Shown: in pieces, positions 1-5,654 of the stretch
Position numbering within the stretch: position 1 is the stretch's first letter
Layout of the letters: each line of letters starts with the position of its first letter
Assembly: GCA_013813605.1 (NCBI GenBank)
Contig: JACCRL010000126.1
Location: 1-5,778, forward strand
Direction of reading: 5' to 3'
DNA: 5,778 nucleotides
Origin: Gemmatimonadaceae bacterium
GTDB taxonomy: Bacteria; Gemmatimonadota; Gemmatimonadetes; Gemmatimonadales; Gemmatimonadaceae
Made by a program: the position numbers and the translations under genes
The notes under the pieces: generated by a model
What the model was told of the DNA's origin: nothing
The model's database searches: none
What the model saw: the letters and a program-made list of their open reading frames with translations, nothing else

Positions 1-256
1 CAGCCGTTGCCCGCGTGGTGCCCGAAGAAGAGGGCGAAGTTGGTGGTGACGAAACGGCTTCCGCGGCTGAACAGGCGGAAGTGGAGGCGTTGACAGAGGA
101 ATGATTTCCGAGGGCCGCTCGATTCACATCACCGTGAGCATCGGCGTCGCCGAGTTCCCGCAGTCAAAGGTCGAGACCGCCGAGGATCTCCTCGATGCGG
201 CTGACCGCGCCCTCTATCGCGCGAAGGAAGCGGGACGAAACATGGTGTGCGCGTAA
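1..256 (+). CDS. C-terminal end of a GGDEF-domain diguanylate cyclase (partial, apparent frameshift)
   Basis: This is the end of a GGDEF protein, the family that makes cyclic di-GMP from two GTP. The diagnostic part is positions 101-256: ITVSIGVAEFP followed by an ETAEDLLDAADRALYRAKEAGRN-like helix. That is the classic last strand and helix of the domain, here with only three residues after the RN. The GG(D/E)EF active-site loop lies outside the window. Upstream of position 101 this frame is closed by TGA at 47-49 and 68-70. The neighbouring frame (from position 3) is open and reads AVARVV followed by a very acidic Glu/Ala stretch, then stops at 102-104, overlapping the ATG at 101 as ATGA. 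AVARVV fits the end of the helix that normally precedes the last strands, so the two pieces look like one domain broken by a -1 shift or a single-base error, with an acidic loop insertion. A separately initiated 51-residue fragment is the less likely alternative. Confidence 0.8.
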
Positions 257-1290
257 GCAGGCCGCTGTTCCTCGCGCTCGCGGTCGCCGCGTGCGCGCGG
301 GATTCCGCTCCGCCACCGCGCGTCGCAGACAGCACCGGTAGCTCCGGTTCGCCAGTCGTCAGCGTCACTCCGGTTACCCGCGTTCACGGCATGAATGAGA
401 GCGTGTCGTGGCAGCTCTCTCCCGACCGCAGCGCGATCCTCGTCGTCGCCGATCCGGCAGGCGCCGAGGGCGACCCATTCCCCAACGGATTCTTTTTTGG
501 CAGCGAGACACGCGGCTACCAGGTGCAGATGGACAGCGTCTGGGATGTTGCGCCGTCGCCGGACTGGAAGTGGATCGGGTTCGGCCGCGCCTGGGACACG
601 CACAAGGGCGAATCCGGTGAGATCAACCTCGTCGGCGATGTCGCCCGCCGCACGCGCATCGACAGCGCTACGATCGTCGCCAGCTCGTTCCCGTCGAGCG
701 GGATGGTCAATTCGCGCGCAATGGCGCAGGCGGGCGTGATCCACGTCCCCGAAGATCCTCGCGCGGCAGGCGCCGCCGACAGCGCGGCGCCGCGTCTTTT
801 CCCGATCGCGCGCGGCTGGCGCGTCCGCTGGACAACCGGCGGCGCCCTCCTCGCTCTCGGTAATTCACCCGCGCGCGCCACGGACAGCGAGGGAAGCGAG
901 ACGTGGACATCGCTCGACCCGAAAACGGGCGCGTTCCACGGCACGCTCCCAACCAGCTCGAAGCTGGCCGAGAACAGGTTCATCGCCGGGCCTTTCCTCG
1001 AGCCCGCGCCGATGACGGAGCGCAGTGCAACCGCGCTCCCGGTGGACATGCAAAAAGCCCCGCCGATAACGATCCAGCGGGGCGAAAAGAAGTTCACGGT
1101 ACAGAGCGAGCGTGGCGTGATCACGATAGTCGAACCCGGAACGGCTGGCGCTTCACCGAGAGTGGTCGGAGCCGGCGTTGCACTCGCCGCGACCGCAGGC
1201 GGCCGCTACATCGTCGCCCTGTCACCAGCGGTACAGAAAGGCGATGGCCGGTTTCCAATCGAAGCCGTGGTTTACACGGTCGCCTGGTAG
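247..1290 (+). CDS. Predicted lipoprotein with propeller-like segments, function unknown
   Basis: A 347-residue protein that I cannot assign to a named family. The N-terminus is a short lipoprotein signal peptide: Arg2 and Arg5, a hydrophobic run LFLALAVAA, and Cys16 in a V-A-A-C lipobox. The mature protein should therefore be lipid-anchored in the envelope. Residues 17-45 form a low-complexity Pro/Ser/Thr linker. The rest is strand-rich, with repeated 'S-P-D then hydrophobic' segments near residues 54-69 (SWQLSPDRSAILVVADP), 99-113 (WDVAPSPDWKWIGFG) and 311-327 (VALAATAGGRYIVALSP). These resemble blades of TolB/WD40-like propellers, but too few are visible to claim a full one. The GTG start at 247 is chosen because it is the one that yields the complete signal peptide. 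It overlaps the end of the GGDEF gene by 10 bases, suggesting translational coupling. The recognisable Shine-Dalgarno signal is weak (GGGA at 232-235). Confidence 0.82.
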   Translation: MRVSRPLFLALAVAACARDSAPPPRVADSTGSSGSPVVSVTPVTRVHGMNESVSWQLSPDRSAILVVADPAGAEGDPFPNGFFFGSETRGYQVQMDSVWDVAPSPDWKWIGFGRAWDTHKGESGEINLVGDVARRTRIDSATIVASSFPSSGMVNSRAMAQAGVIHVPEDPRAAGAADSAAPRLFPIARGWRVRWTTGGALLALGNSPARATDSEGSETWTSLDPKTGAFHGTLPTSSKLAENRFIAGPFLEPAPMTERSATALPVDMQKAPPITIQRGEKKFTVQSERGVITIVEPGTAGASPRVVGAGVALAATAGGRYIVALSPAVQKGDGRFPIEAVVYTVAW

Positions 1291-1298
1291 CTCTAGCT

Positions 1299-1754
1299 CT
1301 ACTTCCCGATCTTCTTCAGCTCGACCATCAAACAGTGGTCCTGCACGACATCGATCCCCGCCCGCGCCAGCTTCTCCGCCGCCTCGTCGTTCCGAATCCC
1401 CATCTGAAACCAGACTGACTTCGGTTTCTTGGCGATGATATCGTCAACGTGCGGCGGAATATCCGACGGCCGCCGGAACACATTCACCATGTCCACATCG
1501 CCCGGAATCTCGGCCACCGTCCGATAAACTTTCTGTCCGAGCATCTCCGTCGCTTCCTTGTGGTACACCGGCACCGGAATCACTTCGTAGCCCGCGCCCT
1601 GCGCGTACGCGGGAACGAAGTACGCCGGCTGCTCCTGCTTGTCCTTGATGCCCAGCACGGCGATGCGCCTCGTGCCCTCGAGCATTTTCCTTATCTGTTC
1701 CGGCTTCTCCAGCAAATGCCCGCGCCAGCTGTCGCCGCTGTTCTCTGCTGCCAT
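1299..1754 (-). CDS. yccU: CoA-binding domain protein, YccU type
   Basis: A 151-residue single-domain protein of the CoA_binding_2 (YccU) family, a Rossmann-like fold related to the CoA-binding domain of succinyl-CoA synthetase. The precise cellular role of this family is not established. Family landmarks with ATG at 1754: IAVLGIKDKQEQPAYFVPAY at 31-50 (first strand and loop), GYEVIPV at 55-61, MLGQKVYRTVAEIP at 71-84, VDMVNVFRRPSDIPPHVDDI at 87-106, SVWFQMGIRNDEAA at 113-126 and VVQDHCLMVE at 136-145. Length is close to the usual value of about 140. The frame stays open to a TTG at 1811, but that adds 19 residues with no family similarity and no ribosome binding site. The ATG at 1754 has a weak CAGG about 9 bases upstream and is preferred. 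The gene is divergent from the dehydrogenase at 1849 and converges on the lipoprotein gene with 8 bases between stop codons. Proposed as cytosolic. Confidence 0.9.
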   Translation of the reverse strand: MAAENSGDSWRGHLLEKPEQIRKMLEGTRRIAVLGIKDKQEQPAYFVPAYAQGAGYEVIPVPVYHKEATEMLGQKVYRTVAEIPGDVDMVNVFRRPSDIPPHVDDIIAKKPKSVWFQMGIRNDEAAEKLARAGIDVVQDHCLMVELKKIGK

Positions 1755-1848
1755 CGCAATTACCTGCTCGTTTCGGGGTGACGGGAATGCAACTGCGCGG
1801 GTAAATTGCAAGAGCGAGTCCAGTCACGATTTGGAGACCGAAAAAGAA
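1755..1848. promoter_or_regulatory. Divergent intergenic region with an imperfect inverted repeat
   Basis: This 94-base gap separates the divergent CoA-binding and dehydrogenase genes, so it must hold promoters for both unless one is read from further away. No hexamer pair close to TTGACA/TATAAT with normal spacing is clear on either strand. An imperfect inverted repeat is visible: GCAATTACC at 1756-1764 and GGTAAATTGC at 1800-1809, whose complement is GCAATTTACC. The arms differ by one inserted base and lie 35 bases apart. This could be an operator for a shared regulator or chance; it is reported as a site, not as a proven promoter. Confidence 0.3.
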
Positions 1849-2994
1849 ATGCGAATGCTCGTTCTTGGCGCCGGACTGCAAGGCTCGGCCTGCGCTTATG
1901 ACCTGCTGCAAAACCCCGATGTAAGCGAAGTTCGGCTGGCCGATCTGCACATCGACCACCTGCCGGAATTCCTCGGCAAGTATTCCCGCGACCGCCTCAT
2001 CCCAACGCCGCTCGACGTGCGGAACACCGAGGGAGTGCTCGCGCTGATGCGCGAGTGCGACGCGGTGATGAGCGCGATCCCCTACTACTTCAATTTCGAG
2101 CTCGCCCAGCACGCGGCCAACGCCGGCGTGCACTTCGCCGATCTGGGCGGCAACACCGAGATCGTCTTCAAGCAGAAGACGCTCGACGCAACCGCGAAGG
2201 AAAAGGGAATCACCATCATCCCCGACTGCGGACTCGCGCCGGGGATGGTGAACATCCTCGCCGAACACGTCATCAACCAGCTCGACACGGTTGACACGCT
2301 CCGCATCTATGTCGGCGGACTGCCGCAGAATCCGGAGCCGCCGCTCAACTACCAGATCGTCTATTCTCTCGAAGGCGTGCTCGACTACTACACGACGCTG
2401 TCGTGGGTGCTCCGCGATGGAAACCGCACCGAGGTCAAGGCGCTGTCCGAGCGCGAGCCAGTGCACTTTGCCGGCGACGTCGGCGAGCTCGAGGCGTTTC
2501 ACACCGCCGGCGGTCTGTCGACGATGGCGTTCCGGTACGAAGGCAAGATCCCGACGATGGAATACAAGACTCTGCGCTACCCGGGGCACGCGCAGATCAT
2601 GGAAGCCATTCGTGAGCTCGGGCTGCTCGACCTGAACCCGGTCGACGTGAAGGGAATCAAGGTTGTGCCGCGCGATCTCGTCGTCGCGGCGATGGGACCG
2701 CGCCTCACCAAGCCGAAGGGCAAGGACCTCGTCGCGCTGCGCGTATCCGGCGAAGGCACCAAGGCGGGCGTGGCGAAAAAGATCGGCTGGGAGATGGTGG
2801 ACTACTACGACGAGGAGCGCGGCATCAGTGCGATGGAGCGTTCCACCGGCTATTCGCTGTCAATCACGGGCCAGCTCCAGGCACGCGGCGAGATCGGCAA
2901 GTCCGGGGTCTTCACGCCCGACGAGTGCATGCCGCCCGAGATCTACATCGGAGAGCTCGCCAAACGCGGCGTGATGCTGAGGGAAGTGCAGTAG
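1849..2994 (+). CDS. Saccharopine dehydrogenase-superfamily enzyme, probable lysine 6-dehydrogenase
   Basis: A 381-residue cytosolic NAD(P)-dependent oxidoreductase. The N-terminal Rossmann fold has the dinucleotide motif G7-A-G9-L-Q-G12, with Asp32 at the end of the second strand, which favours NAD over NADP. Conserved family blocks follow: VHFADLGGN at 94-102, TIIPDCGLAPGMVNIL at 122-137, YVGGLPQNPEPPLNY at 154-168, YSLEGVLDYY at 172-181, LEAFHTAGGLSTM at 214-226 and EYKTLRYPGHA at 238-248. From memory of Geobacillus lysine 6-dehydrogenase, these blocks match that enzyme much better than fungal saccharopine reductase. The predicted reaction is oxidative deamination of the lysine epsilon-amino group to allysine, which cyclises to piperideine-6-carboxylate. 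The substrate is inference; related carboxynorspermidine or saccharopine enzymes remain possible. ATG 1849 is chosen, but the ATG at 1855 (379 residues), preceded by AAAGAA, is equally credible. The 70 residues upstream in the same open frame are antisense to the CoA-binding gene and are not real. Confidence 0.9.
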   Translation: MRMLVLGAGLQGSACAYDLLQNPDVSEVRLADLHIDHLPEFLGKYSRDRLIPTPLDVRNTEGVLALMRECDAVMSAIPYYFNFELAQHAANAGVHFADLGGNTEIVFKQKTLDATAKEKGITIIPDCGLAPGMVNILAEHVINQLDTVDTLRIYVGGLPQNPEPPLNYQIVYSLEGVLDYYTTLSWVLRDGNRTEVKALSEREPVHFAGDVGELEAFHTAGGLSTMAFRYEGKIPTMEYKTLRYPGHAQIMEAIRELGLLDLNPVDVKGIKVVPRDLVVAAMGPRLTKPKGKDLVALRVSGEGTKAGVAKKIGWEMVDYYDEERGISAMERSTGYSLSITGQLQARGEIGKSGVFTPDECMPPEIYIGELAKRGVMLREVQ

Positions 2995-4736
2995 GCGCAA
3001 CCGCGCACTTTCGGTCCTTCGGCGGCACGCCCCGGAAATGGGAACTGCTGCTGCACAATCCCGTTCACACGAGCAGCGCCAGCACGATCGATGAGGTGAT
3101 GCCGCTGCTCCGCGAGGCGGAGTCAGCAGCGGCAAAGGGCCGCTGGGTCGCGCTGGCGGTGTCTTATGACGCGGCGCCGGCATTCGACGATGCGCTCACA
3201 GCGCACAGGTCCAGCGATTTTCCACTTGTCTGGGCAGGCTTCTTTGACCAGCCCGCGCCGCTGTCGGATGCGCGGCCCGCGGGGGACGGTCACGCTGCTT
3301 TCCATTTTTCCGACTGGGCGCCGGCGGTAGGCCGCGCCGATTACGAAGCGTCGGTGTCGGCGATTCGGTCGTACATAGCGGCAGGCGATACCTACCAGGT
3401 GAACTACACGTTCCCGATGCGCAGCCGCCTCGCGGGCGATGCGCACGCCGCCTTCAACGCACTCGGCATATCGCAGCGCGCAGAATACTCGGCGCTTCTC
3501 GAGATCGGCGATCAGACCGTAATGTCGTTCTCTCCGGAGCTGTTCTTCGAGTGGCGCGGCGATCGGCTCACCACACGCCCGATGAAGGGCACGACGCAGC
3601 GCGGTCGCTGGCTCGAGGAAGATGACGAGCGTGGCCGCATGCTGGCCGCCTCTGCAAAGGACCGCGCCGAGAACGTGATGATAGTGGACCTGCTGCGCAA
3701 CGACATCGGGAAGGTCGCGGCGGTAGGCACGGTCGAGGTACCGGAGCTGTTCGCGGTCGAGAAGCTCGGTCAGGTGCTGCAAATGACTTCGACGGTGACG
3801 TGCCGGACGCGTCCCGAAGTGACGCTCGTCGACATCTTCCGCGCGCTCTTTCCCTGCGGGTCCGTCACCGGCGCACCCAAGGTGCGGAGCATGGAGATCA
3901 TCGGCGAGCTGGAGGCGTCGGCGCGCGGAATCTACACCGGCGCAATCGGATACCTCACCCCGGATGGAGACGCGGTTTTCAACGTCGCCATTCGCACGAT
4001 ATCTGCGGAGAAGGACGGCGCGTCGACGTTCGGAGTCGGGGGCGGAATCACGTGGGGGTCTACCCCCGCAGGCGAGTACGAGGAGTGCCTGCTGAAAGCA
4101 AAGTTTCTTACGACGCCGTCACCCGGGTTCTCACTTCTCGAGACGCTCGTGCTACGCGCCGGCGAGTACGCGCTGCTCGACCGTCATGTCGCGCGCGCGC
4201 GGAGCTCAGCGGAGTACTTCGGATTTGTCTGGAAAGAAGACGCCGTCCGCGATGCGCTCGATGATATTGCTCGCGCTCACGGGGGCGGTGAGTGGCGGGT
4301 GCGCTTCACATCTTCGCCTGCGGGTGAGGTCGCCACTCAGGCCGAGCCGCTTCAACCGCTCAGTCTGCCACGCAGGGTGCGGTTCGCGGGCGAGCCGATC
4401 GACTCGCGCGATCCCCTCTGGTTCCACAAGACCACGGCGCGCGAGCGATACGATCGCGCGCTCGCCCGGTGCCAGCCGTGCGACGACGTGATTTTCTGGA
4501 ATGAGCGAGGCGAGATAACGGAATCGACCATCGCCAACATCGTGGTGACCGTCGGCGGTGCGCACTACACGCCGCCACGGTCGGCGGGCCTGCTCGCCGG
4601 AACTCTTCGCGACCAGATGATCGAGAACGGTGAGCTGAGCGAGCGGGCGATCACGAAAGAGGAGCTGGCGTCGGCGCGCTCATTTGCGCTGATCAACTCG
4701 GTGCGGGGCTGGCAGGACGCGCTTCTGCTCGACTAG
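2925..4736 (+). CDS. pabB-pabC: Bifunctional aminodeoxychorismate synthase component I / aminodeoxychorismate lyase
   Basis: A fusion of PabB and PabC, which with a PabA glutaminase (not in this window) turns chorismate into p-aminobenzoate for folate. Numbering is from GTG 2925. The chorismate-binding PabB domain spans about 130-395: GDTYQVNYTFPM (154-165), SFSPELFFEW (201-210), RPMKGTTQRG (218-227), DRAENVMIVDLLRNDIG (246-262), FPCGSVTGAPK (309-319) and the glycine-rich end FGVGGGITWGSTPAGEYEE (369-387). Lys221 in PMKGT is the residue that forms the enzyme-chorismate adduct in PabB and is Ala in TrpE, so this is not anthranilate synthase. The PLP-dependent lyase domain spans about 400-603: FSLLETL (402-408), the likely Schiff-base Lys502 in FHKTTARERYD, WNERGEITESTIANI (525-539), GLLAGTLRDQMIENGE (555-570). 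The start is uncertain. Conserved-looking residues (LLLHNPVHTSSASTIDEV, 41-58) precede the first in-frame GTG/ATG at 3096/3099, and the only conventional upstream start, GTG 2925, overlaps the dehydrogenase gene by 70 bases. Confidence 0.93.
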   Translation: MHAARDLHRRARQTRRDAEGSAVGATAHFRSFGGTPRKWELLLHNPVHTSSASTIDEVMPLLREAESAAAKGRWVALAVSYDAAPAFDDALTAHRSSDFPLVWAGFFDQPAPLSDARPAGDGHAAFHFSDWAPAVGRADYEASVSAIRSYIAAGDTYQVNYTFPMRSRLAGDAHAAFNALGISQRAEYSALLEIGDQTVMSFSPELFFEWRGDRLTTRPMKGTTQRGRWLEEDDERGRMLAASAKDRAENVMIVDLLRNDIGKVAAVGTVEVPELFAVEKLGQVLQMTSTVTCRTRPEVTLVDIFRALFPCGSVTGAPKVRSMEIIGELEASARGIYTGAIGYLTPDGDAVFNVAIRTISAEKDGASTFGVGGGITWGSTPAGEYEECLLKAKFLTTPSPGFSLLETLVLRAGEYALLDRHVARARSSAEYFGFVWKEDAVRDALDDIARAHGGGEWRVRFTSSPAGEVATQAEPLQPLSLPRRVRFAGEPIDSRDPLWFHKTTARERYDRALARCQPCDDVIFWNERGEITESTIANIVVTVGGAHYTPPRSAGLLAGTLRDQMIENGELSERAITKEELASARSFALINSVRGWQDALLLD

Positions 4737-4740
4737 TCCG

Positions 4741-5157
4741 TCAGGCGCGGGAAAGAATGTGGATCCCCGCGAGCACCAGCAGGAAGTAGGGAACGAGTGC
4801 CGCGGCGCCCGGATAGTCTTTCGCGATGCGCTGCCCGAAAAACAGTGCGGTCAGGGCCACCCCGGCGAGCAGGGCGCCGTAGAACGCGACCGTCGAATTA
4901 TTGGTGAGGACGACGAGCGCCGAACCGACACCGCTGAGAATTCCCGCCGCCACCTCGAGGATGGTGATCACCGTCAGCATCGGCGCGACGCTGGATGCGA
5001 GCGGACTCTTCGCGAAGTGTCCAGTCAGCCAGGCGAGATTCCCTTTCCGATCGACGACTTTGTCGATGCCCGACTGAAGAAAAAGAATCGCAAGGAAGGC
5101 GGAGACGAGTGCCTGGAGGACCCAGAGGGCTCCGGCGGGCGAATGCAGCTGTGGCAT
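4741..5157 (-). CDS. DoxX-family small integral membrane protein
   Basis: A 138-residue protein with four predicted membrane helices at about 11-29, 57-76, 88-108 and 117-136, the layout of the DoxX/DoxD family in the inner membrane. The family-like features are a Gly30-x-x-Lys33 at the end of helix 1 (FLQSGIDKVVD), an amphipathic loop with W43 and PLASSVAP, a Glu68 within helix 2 (ILEVAAGIL), and a short basic turn GQRIAKDYPG before helix 4. DoxX proteins are loosely tied to thiol or quinone redox chemistry; nothing here fixes a substrate. The ATG at 5157 gives the whole first helix. No strong Shine-Dalgarno is seen, and the gene starts 16 bases after the stop of the 114-residue gene, so it is probably translated from the same transcript. 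Its stop lies 4 bases from the stop of convergent pabB-pabC. Confidence 0.88.
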   Translation of the reverse strand: MPQLHSPAGALWVLQALVSAFLAILFLQSGIDKVVDRKGNLAWLTGHFAKSPLASSVAPMLTVITILEVAAGILSGVGSALVVLTNNSTVAFYGALLAGVALTALFFGQRIAKDYPGAAALVPYFLLVLAGIHILSRA

Positions 5158-5173
5158 CCGCGGGAGCTACTGC

Positions 5174-5518
5174 CTAGGCGACGTAGCCGTTCCGCGTCTT
5201 CCCGATCCGCTTCGCGCGCATGCACCAGGAACGAAGCTCGGCTTCAGGGCAGCAGTCCCAGTTGGCCGGGATAGGCGTGAGCCGGCGCTTCTCCGTCAGC
5301 GACTCAAAGGTCAGCCATCCCTCGCTGAATCCCGAAGACAGCGTGATGCGGCGTTGCGAGGTTTGCCTGCGGTCGCCGCCGGTCCGGCGCTCTTCTCCCC
5401 TCCAGCGCGACGCTACGGCGTGACGACGGTCCGTCCGGCGCTGCTCGATTCTCGTCGGCTGCACATCCCACACCTGCCAGTAAGCCGCGTCGCTGTCTAC
5501 GAATGTTCGGTAAGCCAT
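5174..5518 (-). CDS. Small arginine-pair-rich hypothetical protein, conserved-looking
   Basis: A 114-residue soluble protein of unknown function. The N-terminus (MAYRTFVDSDAAYWQVWDV) looks like a short strand-rich module with aromatic residues. Residues 24-57 carry repeated basic pairs (EQRRTDRRH, EERRTGGDRRQ, SQRR) and are probably disordered or nucleic-acid or phosphate binding. Residues 67-87 (GWLTFES, then EKRRLTPIPANW) look like the conserved core, followed by CysCys at 89-90 and a basic tail. I recall similar small proteins (W-x-VWDV, arginine pairs, GWL-x-FES, EKRRL-x-PIP) in Gemmatimonadota genomes, without any assigned function; this is recollection, not a search. It is upstream of and likely co-transcribed with the DoxX gene. 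No Shine-Dalgarno precedes the ATG at 5518; a CATAGT hexamer sits 5 bases upstream of it, compatible with a leaderless or near-leaderless mRNA. Frames opposite it are compositional shadows. Confidence 0.75.
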   Translation of the reverse strand: MAYRTFVDSDAAYWQVWDVQPTRIEQRRTDRRHAVASRWRGEERRTGGDRRQTSQRRITLSSGFSEGWLTFESLTEKRRLTPIPANWDCCPEAELRSWCMRAKRIGKTRNGYVA

Positions 5519-5654
5519 GGTAAACTATGAAAACACCGCGAGGAAAATCCCGCTGGATTCGCAATCCTCTTACAAGAAAAATGCCAAAACAGTCGTATTT
5601 AAGGCAGTCTGGAGGGGGCTAAGCGATTATTACCGTCATGCGCAGATCATTCCG
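5519..5654 (-). other. Intergenic leader between the PBP4-like gene and the 114-residue gene, with alternative hairpins
   Basis: This 136-base gap is noticeably richer in A+T than its surroundings, especially around 5570-5605. On the minus strand it should hold the end of the PBP4-like transcript and possibly a promoter for the small-protein/DoxX pair. The only promoter-like element is CATAGT (minus strand, about 5524-5529), without a good -35 box. At 5540-5569 there are overlapping complementary arms: AATCC (5546-5550), GGATT (5555-5559) and AATCC (5563-5567), plus an outer GAGGA (5540-5544)/TCCTC (5565-5569) pair. GGATT can pair with either AATCC, giving mutually exclusive small stems. No stem followed by a U-run typical of a terminator is apparent. 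Confidence 0.35.

Noticed and set aside
516..1124. A 202-codon minus-strand open frame inside the lipoprotein gene
   Set aside because: The + strand frame has a full signal peptide and patterned strands. The reverse frame shows no domain features and is explained by high GC content.
1639..1848. N-terminal 70-residue extension of the dehydrogenase from an upstream start
   Set aside because: The extension is entirely antisense to the CoA-binding gene and its leader, while the Rossmann motif begins right after ATG 1849/1855.
1444..2589. A 381-codon open frame on the minus strand opposite the dehydrogenase
   Set aside because: It is antisense to a clearly conserved enzyme and runs through the CoA-binding gene in another frame. 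Its composition (His/Arg/Val-rich, no fold signal) is typical of the reverse frame of GC-rich genes.
2925..3900. Anthranilate synthase (TrpE) or isochorismate synthase as the identity of the N-terminal domain
   Set aside because: The motif is PMKGT with lysine, as in aminodeoxychorismate synthase, and the fused C-terminal domain is an aminodeoxychorismate lyase.
4730..4745. Terminator between pabB-pabC and the DoxX gene
   Set aside because: Only 4 bases separate the stop codons and no stem with a T-run is visible in or next to the gap.
4759..5274. 171-codon + strand open frame opposite the DoxX gene
   Set aside because: The minus strand gives four clean membrane helices, so the charged, low-structure + strand product is a shadow.
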